Source of the DNA: Acidobacteriota bacterium
Lineage (GTDB): Bacteria > Actinomycetota > Acidimicrobiia > ATN3
Reading direction: 5' to 3'
NCBI GenBank assembly: GCA_003577105.1
Contig: QEUQ01000003.1
Coordinates: forward strand, 1-64,000
DNA: 64,000 nucleotides
Part shown: one piece after another, positions 54,404 through 62,268 of the stretch
Numbering within the stretch: position 1 is the first letter of the stretch
Layout of the letters: every line of letters begins with the position of its first letter
The notes under the pieces: generated by a model
The model's database searches: none
What the model was told of the DNA's origin: nothing
Seen by the model: the letters and a program-made list of their open reading frames with translations, nothing else
Program-made: the position numbers and the translations under genes

Positions 54404-55453
54404 ATGAAGATTGCGATCACCGGCGTCTCGGGATATCTCGGGCAGCTGCTTCTGAAGCACCTCGCCGAAGATGATTCGGTGACCGAAATAGTCGGCATCG
54501 ATATGGTCGAGCCGGGCTATTCCCCTCCTAACCTTCGGTTTCATCGCGCTGACATACGAGATCCTGAATTGGCCGCGTTTCTAGATGGAGTTGCAGTCCT
54601 CGTCCACCTGGCCTTCGTCTTCAATCCAATTCACGATGAGAATCTGATGAGCGACATCAACGTCAACGGCACGCTCAATGTGTTCTCAGCTGCTGCCGAA
54701 GCGGGCGTCAGCCAAGTTGTCTACGCATCAAGCATGGCCGTCTATGGCGCACATTCGGACAACGACTACCCGTTGACCGAAGAGAGCCCGTTGCGGGCAA
54801 ACGCAGATTTCAGCTACGCGCTTCACAAGCTCGAGGCAGAGCGCCGTATCGCCGTGTGGAGAGAGGAGAATCCCGACATCAAGGTGGCCTTGTTGAGGAT
54901 GGCGATTGTCATGGGAGCAGGGGCCGAGAACTTCGTCAGCAGATCACTTGAGGCACCGAGGCTACTGTCGGTCGCCGGGTACGCCCCGCCACTTCAGTTC
55001 CTGCATCAAGACGACGCGGTCGCGGCGATTCGCTTTGCGATCGACCACAGCATCGATGGCGTTTACAACGTCTCGGCTGATGGCGAACTTAGCCGAGATG
55101 AATTCCTCGCGATCATCGGAAAGAAGGACCTGGCATTGCCGGAGCCAGCCGCTTTTCCTGCTGCAAAGATCGCTTGGAAGCTGGGAGTGAGCGAGGCACC
55201 GGCGGGAGAATTGCGGTTTCTTATGCACCGTTGGGTGGTCTCCAACGAAAAATTCAAAGAAGCAGGGTTTGCACCTTTACACACCAATCGAGAGGCGCTC
55301 GTCGAGACAGTGGAAGCGAATCGCGGCTGGGTGTCACTGGGTACGGCACGTATTGCCGAGGATCGCTACGAGAGATTACTGCGTACAAGCATCGTCTTTG
55401 CGCTTCTCGCGCTGCTATTGGTGCTGCTTGGAATGCGCGACAGCGGCGAGTGA
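54404..55453 (+). CDS. NAD-dependent epimerase/dehydratase with C-terminal membrane anchor
   Basis: A 349-residue extended SDR protein. The NAD motif is ITGVSGYLGQLLL at residues 4-16; catalytic S-Y-x3-K is represented by VVYASSMAVYG and FSYALHKLEAERR. The last 25 residues contain a TM helix (LRTSIVFALLALLLVLLGM), unusual for a soluble epimerase. It starts 3 bp after the previous gene and ends 162 bp before nosZ. It could act on a membrane-bound or lipid-linked sugar; not part of the nos operon by function. Confidence 0.85.
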   Translation: MKIAITGVSGYLGQLLLKHLAEDDSVTEIVGIDMVEPGYSPPNLRFHRADIRDPELAAFLDGVAVLVHLAFVFNPIHDENLMSDINVNGTLNVFSAAAEAGVSQVVYASSMAVYGAHSDNDYPLTEESPLRANADFSYALHKLEAERRIAVWREENPDIKVALLRMAIVMGAGAENFVSRSLEAPRLLSVAGYAPPLQFLHQDDAVAAIRFAIDHSIDGVYNVSADGELSRDEFLAIIGKKDLALPEPAAFPAAKIAWKLGVSEAPAGELRFLMHRWVVSNEKFKEAGFAPLHTNREALVETVEANRGWVSLGTARIAEDRYERLLRTSIVFALLALLLVLLGMRDSGE

Positions 55454-55479
55454 CACCAAGCTGAAATCAGCGCGAAGAA

Positions 55480-55499
55480 AGTCCCGAACTTTTGGGACT
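55480..55499 (+). terminator. candidate terminator hairpin after the epimerase gene
   Basis: AGTCCC (55480-55485) and GGGACT (55494-55499) form a 6-bp stem with an 8-nt loop, 27 bp after the epimerase stop. There is no T-tract, so termination strength is uncertain; the element could instead act as an operator for the nos operon. Confidence 0.4.
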
Positions 55500-55614
55500 C
55501 TCTGAGGGACTAACGGCCCTATTTGAGAAGGCGTTCACAAGCCCATGATTTGCCTGACTTATTATCTTTCGAAGCGCGCGGGGGTAGCTCGCGTTCGAGA
55601 AGGAGGGCTAATCA

Positions 55615-57726
55615 ATGGCCAGTGACGAGACATCCAAGGAAGTTGTCGATAACGACACTGAGGAGGAAGAGGCCAAGGCAAAGCCTACAGCCAAACCTCC
55701 TGCAGCCAAGGGCAATGGAAATGGTTCGAGCGGCACATCCGACGGCACGAAGTGGCTCGTGATCGTAGTCGCACTCGTTGTCGGCGTTGTGCTCGGCGTG
55801 CTTGGAGCGAGACTCGGAGGGAGTGCCGCGAGCGCAGGCCGCCTGTCCGATGTCGCATCTGAGCGAGGGCTGACCGGCGATCAAGCTGAAGCCGCTCTCG
55901 AGACGTTTGTCGCTCCGGGGAAGTACGACGATTACTTCCTATTTGCTTCAGGCGGGCACTCCGGGCAAATACACGTGATCGGTGTGCCATCGATGCGCCT
56001 GCTCAAGACTCTCCCGGTCTTCACGAGCGAGGCCTGGAGTGGATACGGATTCGGATCTGACCTGAGCGAAAAGGTGCTCCAAGAGGGCTCGAACCCCGAG
56101 AAGAGCAATCAGCTAGGTTGGGGCGATGCTCACCACCCGGCTCTGTCTGAAAAGAACGGTGATTACGACGGTCGTTTCATCTACATAAATGACCGCGCCA
56201 ACGGCCGGCTCGGCATGGTCGATCTGCGGGACTGGAAGGCCAAGCAGATCATTGACATCCCGAATTCACAGACTTCACACGGAGGCGTGTTCGTAACGCC
56301 AAACACGGAATACGCTCACATCTCGTCTATGACCCCTCGTCCGAACACTCCGTCAGGGTATGCCGACTTGAATGAGTACAAGGACAAGTTCCGAGGCGTA
56401 TCCAGCTTCGTCAAGATCAACCAGGAGTCAGGAAAGGGCGAATGGGACAAGAGCTTCCAAATTGAGCTCCCGCCGTACACCCAAGATCTAGCTGACGCCG
56501 GCAAGAAGGTCTCGCATGGCTACGCGTTTATCAACTCGTACAACACCGAGATGGCGACCGGCGGCAACATGGAAGGCAAGCCTCCTCTCGAAGTAGGCGC
56601 AATCCAGAACGACTTCGACTTCATGCATGTGATCAACTGGGAGAAGGCCGCCCAGGTTGTCGAGCAGGGCAAGTTCGAGAACGTAAACGGCGCCCGGATG
56701 ATCCGGCTCGATACCGCGATCAAGGAAGGCCTCTTGCATTTCGTGCCAGAGCCTCGCAACCCTCATGGTGTAGATGTCTCACCCGACGGAAGCTATATCA
56801 CGGTCTCCGGGAAGCTTGATCCGCACACGAGCGTCTACTCGATGGACAAGATCAAGAAGGCGATTGAGAACAAGACCTACGACGGCACTGATCAATTCGG
56901 AGTTCCGATCTTGAAGCTTGACGAGGTTCGTGAGGCCTATGTTGAGCTGGGTGCTGGTCCATTGCACACTCAGTACGACGCTGACGGAAACGCTTACACG
57001 AGCCTCTTCGTCGAGTCGGCAATCGCAAAGTGGACGCTTGGGCCGAACGCAGGAGTCTCTGGCGACAAGGCCTGGAAGCTAGTCGACAAGATCCCGGTTC
57101 AGTACAACATCGGCCACCTGGTGACACCTGAAGGCGACACCGTGAGCCCCGATGGCAAGTACGTCGTGGCTCTGAATAAGTGGTCGATCGACAGGTATCC
57201 CGATGTCGGGACCTTGCATCCACAGAACTTCCAGCTCATTGACACAACTGGCTCGAAGATGAAGCTGTTGGCGGATATGCCGATTGGTTTTGGTGAGCCG
57301 CATTACGTCCAGATCATCAAGCGCGACAAGATCAAGGACGCGCTCAGGGTGTACTCACCTGGTACCGATCCGCTCACGATGCAGGCTTCGTCTGTGGCTA
57401 CAAAGCCTGGCCAGGAGCGCGTTGAACGCAACGGCAAGGATGTCGACGTCTACATGGTTGCCATGAGGTCGAACTTCAAGCCCGACGTGGTTCGGGTGAA
57501 GAAGGGAGACCACGTCAGGCTCCACGTAACCAACATCGAGACAGCGCAAGATGCAACTCACGGCTTCGCGATCCCCGGTTACGACAAGCAGGTCAGCTTG
57601 GATCCGGGCGAGGTGATCACCGTCGAGTTCGATGCGAACAGAGCTGGCACCTTTGGCTTCTACTGCACCGAGTTCTGCTCGGCACTCCACCTGGAGATGC
57701 AGGGCTGGTTGCTAGTAGAACCGTAG
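55615..57726 (+). CDS. nosZ: nitrous-oxide reductase, membrane-anchored (Sec/clade II type)
   Basis: Copper enzyme reducing N2O to N2 outside the membrane, 703 residues. CuZ ligands are complete: His173, His174 (DAHHP), His222 (SHGG), His384 (NPHG), His451 (LHTQ), His501 (GHLV), His563 (EPHY). CuA ligands are His649, Cys684, Cys688, His692 and Met695 in CTEFCSALHLEM. No RR motif exists; instead an acidic/Pro-rich tail of 45 residues precedes one TM anchor (46-68), so export is probably Sec-type and the enzyme membrane-tethered. This is the clade II pattern, with CTEFC rather than the CSWFC of classic enzymes. AAGGAGG precedes ATG 55615. Confidence 0.97.
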   Translation: MASDETSKEVVDNDTEEEEAKAKPTAKPPAAKGNGNGSSGTSDGTKWLVIVVALVVGVVLGVLGARLGGSAASAGRLSDVASERGLTGDQAEAALETFVAPGKYDDYFLFASGGHSGQIHVIGVPSMRLLKTLPVFTSEAWSGYGFGSDLSEKVLQEGSNPEKSNQLGWGDAHHPALSEKNGDYDGRFIYINDRANGRLGMVDLRDWKAKQIIDIPNSQTSHGGVFVTPNTEYAHISSMTPRPNTPSGYADLNEYKDKFRGVSSFVKINQESGKGEWDKSFQIELPPYTQDLADAGKKVSHGYAFINSYNTEMATGGNMEGKPPLEVGAIQNDFDFMHVINWEKAAQVVEQGKFENVNGARMIRLDTAIKEGLLHFVPEPRNPHGVDVSPDGSYITVSGKLDPHTSVYSMDKIKKAIENKTYDGTDQFGVPILKLDEVREAYVELGAGPLHTQYDADGNAYTSLFVESAIAKWTLGPNAGVSGDKAWKLVDKIPVQYNIGHLVTPEGDTVSPDGKYVVALNKWSIDRYPDVGTLHPQNFQLIDTTGSKMKLLADMPIGFGEPHYVQIIKRDKIKDALRVYSPGTDPLTMQASSVATKPGQERVERNGKDVDVYMVAMRSNFKPDVVRVKKGDHVRLHVTNIETAQDATHGFAIPGYDKQVSLDPGEVITVEFDANRAGTFGFYCTEFCSALHLEMQGWLLVEP

Positions 57727-57801
57727 ATTCCACTCAAGAAATCATGTCCCGTGGGGTGGGCGGCATGGTCAAGCGCCATAGCCGTCCACCTCCAGGGCAT
57801 G

Positions 57802-57820
57802 TGTCAGCTGTGAGCTGACA
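57802..57820 (+). promoter_or_regulatory. strong stem-loop between nosZ and the next nos gene
   Basis: TGTCAGCT-GTG-AGCTGACA is a perfect 8-bp stem with a 3-nt loop, 21 bp before the ATG at 57842 and in the 115-bp gap after nosZ. It lacks a T-tract. It may terminate part of the transcription or protect the nosZ message, making more NosZ than assembly proteins; this is inference. Confidence 0.55.
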
Positions 57821-57841
57821 GCGCAAGTAGGAAGGCAAGAA

Positions 57842-58636
57842 ATGACTAGGGCGGGGGCCCGCAACGTGGCGGCCATTGACGAAATTAACGACGAAGAAGT
57901 AGCTGAAGTCGAACTCGAATCCGACGAATCGCTGGCAACGTCCGCCGACGAGCTGGCGACGATCGAAGAGCCCGATACTGACGACGATGATCGCGACCAA
58001 GACGTTGGCAAGGTGCGCAGGCAGTTCTCCTTGCCGGCTCGAATCACTAGTGGCGTTATTGCTGCAATCTTTGTGGTGATCGCCTATGGCATGCCGATCT
58101 GGGTGACCAAGCTAAGGGCGCCTCAATATCCTGCCGGACTCGAGCTATCTGCCTATGGCAATCGCGTTGCAGGCGATGTATTCGAGGTCGATACGCTCAA
58201 TCACTACATCGGCATGCGCCCATTCCGATTCGATGAAGTGCCAGAAGCCAAGCTATGGCCGGTCGCGATTATCTTGGCTCTCGCCGCGATTGCGGTATCG
58301 ACAATTGCCGGACGCGGATGGCTCGGCAGGCTCAGCAGGCTGTATCTCTGGCTGATGCCGGTCGGCGTGCTGCTCAACGTTCAGTACAGGCTTTACGACT
58401 ATGGCCACCATCTCGATCCGGGAGCAGCCCTGAGGCTGAAGCCATTCACCCCGTTGGTGATCGGGCCGACCAAGGTGTGGAATTTCACCGCCTGGTCAAT
58501 GCCCGGAACCGCATTGATCGTGATCTTCGCGGCCGGGGCAGTTCTTACATTTGGGCCGAGGTTGGTGGATCTGGTTATTGGGAAGCTCCGAGGTGCAACG
58601 GAGACGGGCGAGCGGGCCGTAGCAGAGTCGGGATGA
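57842..58636 (+). CDS. four-TM membrane protein of the nos operon (NosB-like position)
   Basis: A 264-residue protein. Residues 12-56 are strongly acidic and cytoplasmic. Four TM helices follow: about 68-88, 139-157, 166-183 and 222-243. Two motifs stand out on the outer side: LNHYIGM (119-125) and YGHHLDP (187-193), with histidines that could bind copper or contact NosZ. Atypical nos clusters carry a membrane protein at this place, called NosB in Wolinella; I infer equivalence from position and topology, not from sequence comparison. It overlaps nosD by 4 bp (ATGA). Confidence 0.75.
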   Translation: MTRAGARNVAAIDEINDEEVAEVELESDESLATSADELATIEEPDTDDDDRDQDVGKVRRQFSLPARITSGVIAAIFVVIAYGMPIWVTKLRAPQYPAGLELSAYGNRVAGDVFEVDTLNHYIGMRPFRFDEVPEAKLWPVAIILALAAIAVSTIAGRGWLGRLSRLYLWLMPVGVLLNVQYRLYDYGHHLDPGAALRLKPFTPLVIGPTKVWNFTAWSMPGTALIVIFAAGAVLTFGPRLVDLVIGKLRGATETGERAVAESG

Positions 58637-60234
58637 GGCGCAGAGCCGCTATCGCGGCCGTCGCCCTTTCGCTGCTAGCCATCTCTTCCCAGGGTCTGGC
58701 TGTTGCCGCAGCCCCCGGTGGCGACAGTCAGCAATCGGGGCGGGGTTCGAGCGAAAGCTATCGGCCCCGCCCCATTACATACCCGCAGGTTCCAGAGGTG
58801 CCGGTTGAGGTAGTAACGGGTCCCCGATTCGCGAAGGGGGAGATCGAACGGCGCGTGAGTCAGGCCTCCCCAGGCGAAACTGTCTTCCTTGATGAAGGCA
58901 TCTACGAAGCTCCCGCGACGATTGACAAGTCCGTTCGGATTGAGGGATTTGGCAAGGCAGTGGTTGACGCCGGGGGGCAGGGGACTGTCTTGACTGTAAG
59001 GGCTCCTGACGTGACCCTCAGCGGGCTGGTCGTTCGGAATAGCGGCATCGGACCGGTCGGGGGACCAATGGGAATCCGGATCGAGGCAGATCGGGCACAA
59101 GTCATTGGCAGCTATGTGTACGACATCTATACCGGCATCGGCGTCTTTGGAGCGAAGGGCGTCCAGGTGGTCGGCAATGTGGTCAGGGGGCGGGGGCGGG
59201 GAGCGATCCTCGACGAGGGCCATGCGACTGGCTCAGACGGCGGAAGTGAATCCTACGACGGCGAGCGTATCCAGCGCGGCGACGCTATCTCGTTCTGGGA
59301 CTCAACTGCAGTCCTCGTCAGGGGTAACCGGGTCCTGAAAGCCCGCGACGGGATTTACACGTCTTTCGGCGCTGAGATGTTGGTCGACGGCAATCTTGTC
59401 GAGACAAGCCGGTACGCGCTGCACACGATGTTCACCAAAGACGTGACTGTGGTCGAGAACGGCTTTCGCGGAAACCTTTCGGGGGCTGTCCTGATGTACG
59501 GGGGGCCGGTTCTCATGCTGAGAAACGCGCTCGAGCGAAATCACTCTCCCTCCACTGGCTTTGGAGTGCTGGTCAAGGACGTAAACGCAGTCGAACTGAA
59601 CTCAAATGTGATTTCCGAGAACAGGGCTGGCGTGAGTCTCGAAGGGCAAAGCGACCCCGCGACGAAGGTGACCATGAACACCGTGGCTCTCAACCAAATT
59701 GGGATTCTGTTGCAGCCAACCGCACAGGCCGTATTCAGCGTCAACAGTTTCGTCGACAACACGACGCAGGTTGTCGCTCAAGGCACTGAAGTTCAGGGCA
59801 AGAATCAATGGTACGACCGCGGCATTGGCAACTACTGGTCAAATTACAAGGGATATGACCATGTGGGCGAAGGCCTCGGAGACGTAGAGCACGCCGAAGG
59901 CGGTTCAGTCGCGACGCTGATCGCAAAGAGTCCGGTACTCGAGGCTCTAGCTTCAAGCACCGCATTCAGGATGGTCGGTGCCGTGGAGGATCGCTGGGCC
60001 GGCAAGCGTCCGGTCGCACTTGATCCCAAGCCGATGATGGAGCCCCGGTCGCCAAAGCTAGAGGCCGAGGCAAACCGGGGAGCCGCAGCGCTAGGGCGCG
60101 CCCTCGCGATCGTAGGTTTGCTCGCCGGGATCCTTCTTGTTGTCAGAATGCGCGCTCCGGCTCGCCGAGCACCCCGGAGCGAAGCCTCGGGGAATTCACG
60201 AGCTCAGATTTTCAACGCCCGATGGAGGAGGTGA
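58633..60234 (+). CDS. nosD: nitrous-oxide reductase maturation protein NosD
   Basis: A 533-residue protein that works with NosF and NosY in CuZ assembly. It has an N-terminal signal peptide (MRRRAAIAAVALSLLAISSQGLAVAA), then a right-handed parallel beta-helix of carbohydrate-binding/sugar hydrolase repeats (PGETVFLDEGIYEAP, YVYDIYTGIGVFGAKGVQVVGN, NQWYDRGIGNYWSNYKGYD). The end has a TM helix (about 494-512) and a basic tail. NWYD...YWSNYxGYD is a NosD hallmark. It begins at ATG 58633; the frame extends upstream to 58255 inside the previous gene. 3 bp precede nosF. Confidence 0.95.
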   Translation: MRRRAAIAAVALSLLAISSQGLAVAAAPGGDSQQSGRGSSESYRPRPITYPQVPEVPVEVVTGPRFAKGEIERRVSQASPGETVFLDEGIYEAPATIDKSVRIEGFGKAVVDAGGQGTVLTVRAPDVTLSGLVVRNSGIGPVGGPMGIRIEADRAQVIGSYVYDIYTGIGVFGAKGVQVVGNVVRGRGRGAILDEGHATGSDGGSESYDGERIQRGDAISFWDSTAVLVRGNRVLKARDGIYTSFGAEMLVDGNLVETSRYALHTMFTKDVTVVENGFRGNLSGAVLMYGGPVLMLRNALERNHSPSTGFGVLVKDVNAVELNSNVISENRAGVSLEGQSDPATKVTMNTVALNQIGILLQPTAQAVFSVNSFVDNTTQVVAQGTEVQGKNQWYDRGIGNYWSNYKGYDHVGEGLGDVEHAEGGSVATLIAKSPVLEALASSTAFRMVGAVEDRWAGKRPVALDPKPMMEPRSPKLEAEANRGAAALGRALAIVGLLAGILLVVRMRAPARRAPRSEASGNSRAQIFNARWRR

Positions 60235-60237
60235 GCG

Positions 60238-60909
60238 ATGGCTGAAGACAAGGCGGCTGCACCTCTTCTTGCGGTTGAGGACTTGGTGAAGTCCTATGGC
60301 AAGAATCAGGTTCTGAGTGGAGTCACCTTCTCGGTAGAGAAAGAAAGCATCGTCGCACTTGCTGGGTCCAATGGCTCCGGCAAGAGCACGCTTCTGCGCT
60401 GTCTCTCTGGTGCGTTGCAGTTTCAGGGCACTGCGAAGCTGGTCGGCCGTGACTTGCGGACTCGACCCGCTATCAGACGGCTGCTCGGATACCTACCTCA
60501 ACAAGTCACCCTTCCTGAGTCGGTGACTGCCTATGAGGCTCTGCTCTTCTTTGCCCGCCTCCGCGGTGCTGACGTTGATGAGCTGATACTCCCCGACGGG
60601 TTCTTGCCGGACCTCAACGCCCGCGTCGGTACGTTCTCTGGGGGGCAGCGCCAACGTGTAGCGATTGCGATCTCGCTTCTCGGACGTCCGCCGCTGCTTC
60701 TCCTCGACGAACCGGTGGCAAACCTCGACGAGCGGGGGCGCGAGGAGTTCTGGAAGACCCTTACGGAATTGCGGGACTCTGGGACCTCAGCCTTGATAGC
60801 GAGCCCTTCACCAGGCGACCTCGGTGCGGCGCCGGACCGGATCATTACTTTGGCTGATGGCGAGATCGAGTCCGACGAATCGTGGGCGGGGGACAAATCC
60901 GGTGACTGA
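60238..60909 (+). CDS. nosF: ABC transporter ATP-binding protein NosF
   Basis: A 223-residue ATPase. Walker A is GSNGSGKST (43-51), the signature is FSGGQRQRVAIAISLL, Walker B is LLLLDEPVANLDE, and the Q-loop is in LGYLPQQVTLPE. With NosY and NosD it forms the NosDFY complex needed to load the CuZ site, probably by supplying sulfur or a Cu-S unit. GGAGG precedes the ATG. It overlaps nosY by 8 bp. Confidence 0.94.
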   Translation: MAEDKAAAPLLAVEDLVKSYGKNQVLSGVTFSVEKESIVALAGSNGSGKSTLLRCLSGALQFQGTAKLVGRDLRTRPAIRRLLGYLPQQVTLPESVTAYEALLFFARLRGADVDELILPDGFLPDLNARVGTFSGGQRQRVAIAISLLGRPPLLLLDEPVANLDERGREEFWKTLTELRDSGTSALIASPSPGDLGAAPDRIITLADGEIESDESWAGDKSGD

Positions 60910-61765
60910 CAACGTCGATACTCCAACGGTCCCGACCACATGGCAAGACATCAGGACCATCGCGGGCTGGGAGCTTCGTGGCGCAATCAGAAGCCGATGG
61001 GTTCTGGGGACAGCCATCGCCTTTGCAGCAGCCGCAGTTCTCGTCTCGCTCCTTGGATTGCGGTCACTTCGAGAACTTGGACTAAGTGGTGTAGGCCCCG
61101 GTTCGGCGGGTCTGCTCAACCTGGCAGTCCTCTTCCCTCCGTTGATCGGACTGCTCCTGGGCGCTAATAGCATCGTCAATGCGCGCGAGCGGGGAGTCTT
61201 GGCGATGATCGCGGCACAACCGGTTTCGCGCTTTGCATACGCCGCCGGGGTCTTCTTAGGTCTGTCAGCCGCAGTCTGGACAACCTTGCTGATCGGCTTC
61301 AGCCTTGCTGCTGTAGTAGTCGCGGGGCCTGCGCAAGTAAGGGATCTTGGCGCGTTGCTTTCGATTGCCGGGGCATCTCTCTTGGTTGCGACTGTGGCTG
61401 TGGCCCTCGGCATGGCAATCTCGGCCCTGAGTGCCAGCAGAACTCAGGCAGCATCTTTCGCTACGGCAGTCTGGTTTGTGCTTGCTTTGGGCATGGACTT
61501 GGCTCTTGCTGGGGTCGCGTCGAGCATTCGACTGGGACCGGGCGCCCTGATGGCAGTGATTCTTCTCAATCCAGTTGAAGCTGCCCGCGTTCTCGCGCTC
61601 CTTGCCGCGAGTCCCGACGGTGGCACTCTTGGTCCATTCGGCGCTTATTTGGTCAATACCTACTCGGTGGGAGGAGCTGCGGCAATTCTCATCAGCGCAA
61701 TGGCGGCCTGGGCGATCGTCCCGGTCATGGTTGCGTGGTGGGTTGTTTCACGCCGAGATATCTAG
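60902..61765 (+). CDS. nosY: ABC transporter permease NosY
   Basis: A 287-residue permease starting at GTG 60902 inside the nosF end. It has six TM helices: about 25-50, 58-85, 100-125, 140-165, 172-197 and 255-280. Seen: WELRGAIRSRWVLG cytoplasmic start, NLAVLFPPLIGLLLGANSIVNARERGVLAMI, typical of NosY. It completes NosDFY. The longer frame from 60824 is a shadow of nosF. It ends 4 bp before the convergent membrane-protein gene, closing the nos operon. Confidence 0.93.
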   Translation: MTDNVDTPTVPTTWQDIRTIAGWELRGAIRSRWVLGTAIAFAAAAVLVSLLGLRSLRELGLSGVGPGSAGLLNLAVLFPPLIGLLLGANSIVNARERGVLAMIAAQPVSRFAYAAGVFLGLSAAVWTTLLIGFSLAAVVVAGPAQVRDLGALLSIAGASLLVATVAVALGMAISALSASRTQAASFATAVWFVLALGMDLALAGVASSIRLGPGALMAVILLNPVEAARVLALLAASPDGGTLGPFGAYLVNTYSVGGAAAILISAMAAWAIVPVMVAWWVVSRRDI

Positions 61766-61769
61766 GGGT

Positions 61770-62264
61770 TCAGCCCATGGGCGGCGGAGCAGGGTGCTGA
61801 GCTGCTCCGGCCCAGCCGCCACGCCCAATGCCGGTACTAGCGTAGCTGGGTATTGCCGGGGGTTCCGGTGACCAGATCCAGCGAAAGCTCGGCGGAATAA
61901 CAAGCAGTATCAGCGCAGTGATCGAGCCAAGCCCAATGCCGAGTCGGACAATGTCAGTTCCGAAAAGCCCAGCGCGCGGGGTAAATAGAAATGAGATCGA
62001 CGACAGCCCAAGTGCGACCACAAGGATCACCCACCCGGTCTTGGAGCCGTTTCGTATCGCAAATGCGGACCACGTGATGGCAATTGCATAGGTCCATACC
62101 AAGAAGACGATCAACCACACGAAGCCAAGCCCGGGCGTATCTGCGGGAAGGGAAGCGCTCGCAACAAAGAGAAGAAAACTAAGAAACGCGATCGCCAGAA
62201 TATTGAGAATGCCGATGACCGACGCGATCACCGACGCGATCTGAATGTACTGATTTGACTTCAT
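61770..62264 (-). CDS. four-TM membrane protein, function unknown
   Basis: A 164-residue protein of four TM helices (about 8-32, 42-66, 72-96 and 108-128) and a Pro/Ala/Gly-rich C-terminal tail of about 30 residues (GYASTGIGRGGWAGAAQHPAPPPMG-like). It starts 4 bp after the sensor gene, so the two are probably co-expressed. No family is recognised. Confidence 0.7.
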   Translation of the reverse strand: MKSNQYIQIASVIASVIGILNILAIAFLSFLLFVASASLPADTPGLGFVWLIVFLVWTYAIAITWSAFAIRNGSKTGWVILVVALGLSSISFLFTPRAGLFGTDIVRLGIGLGSITALILLVIPPSFRWIWSPEPPAIPSYASTGIGRGGWAGAAQHPAPPPMG

Positions 62265-62268
62265 GGCC

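Noticed and set aside
58255-58632. Upstream extension of nosD
   Set aside because: It lies inside the preceding gene; the signal peptide starts at ATG 58633.
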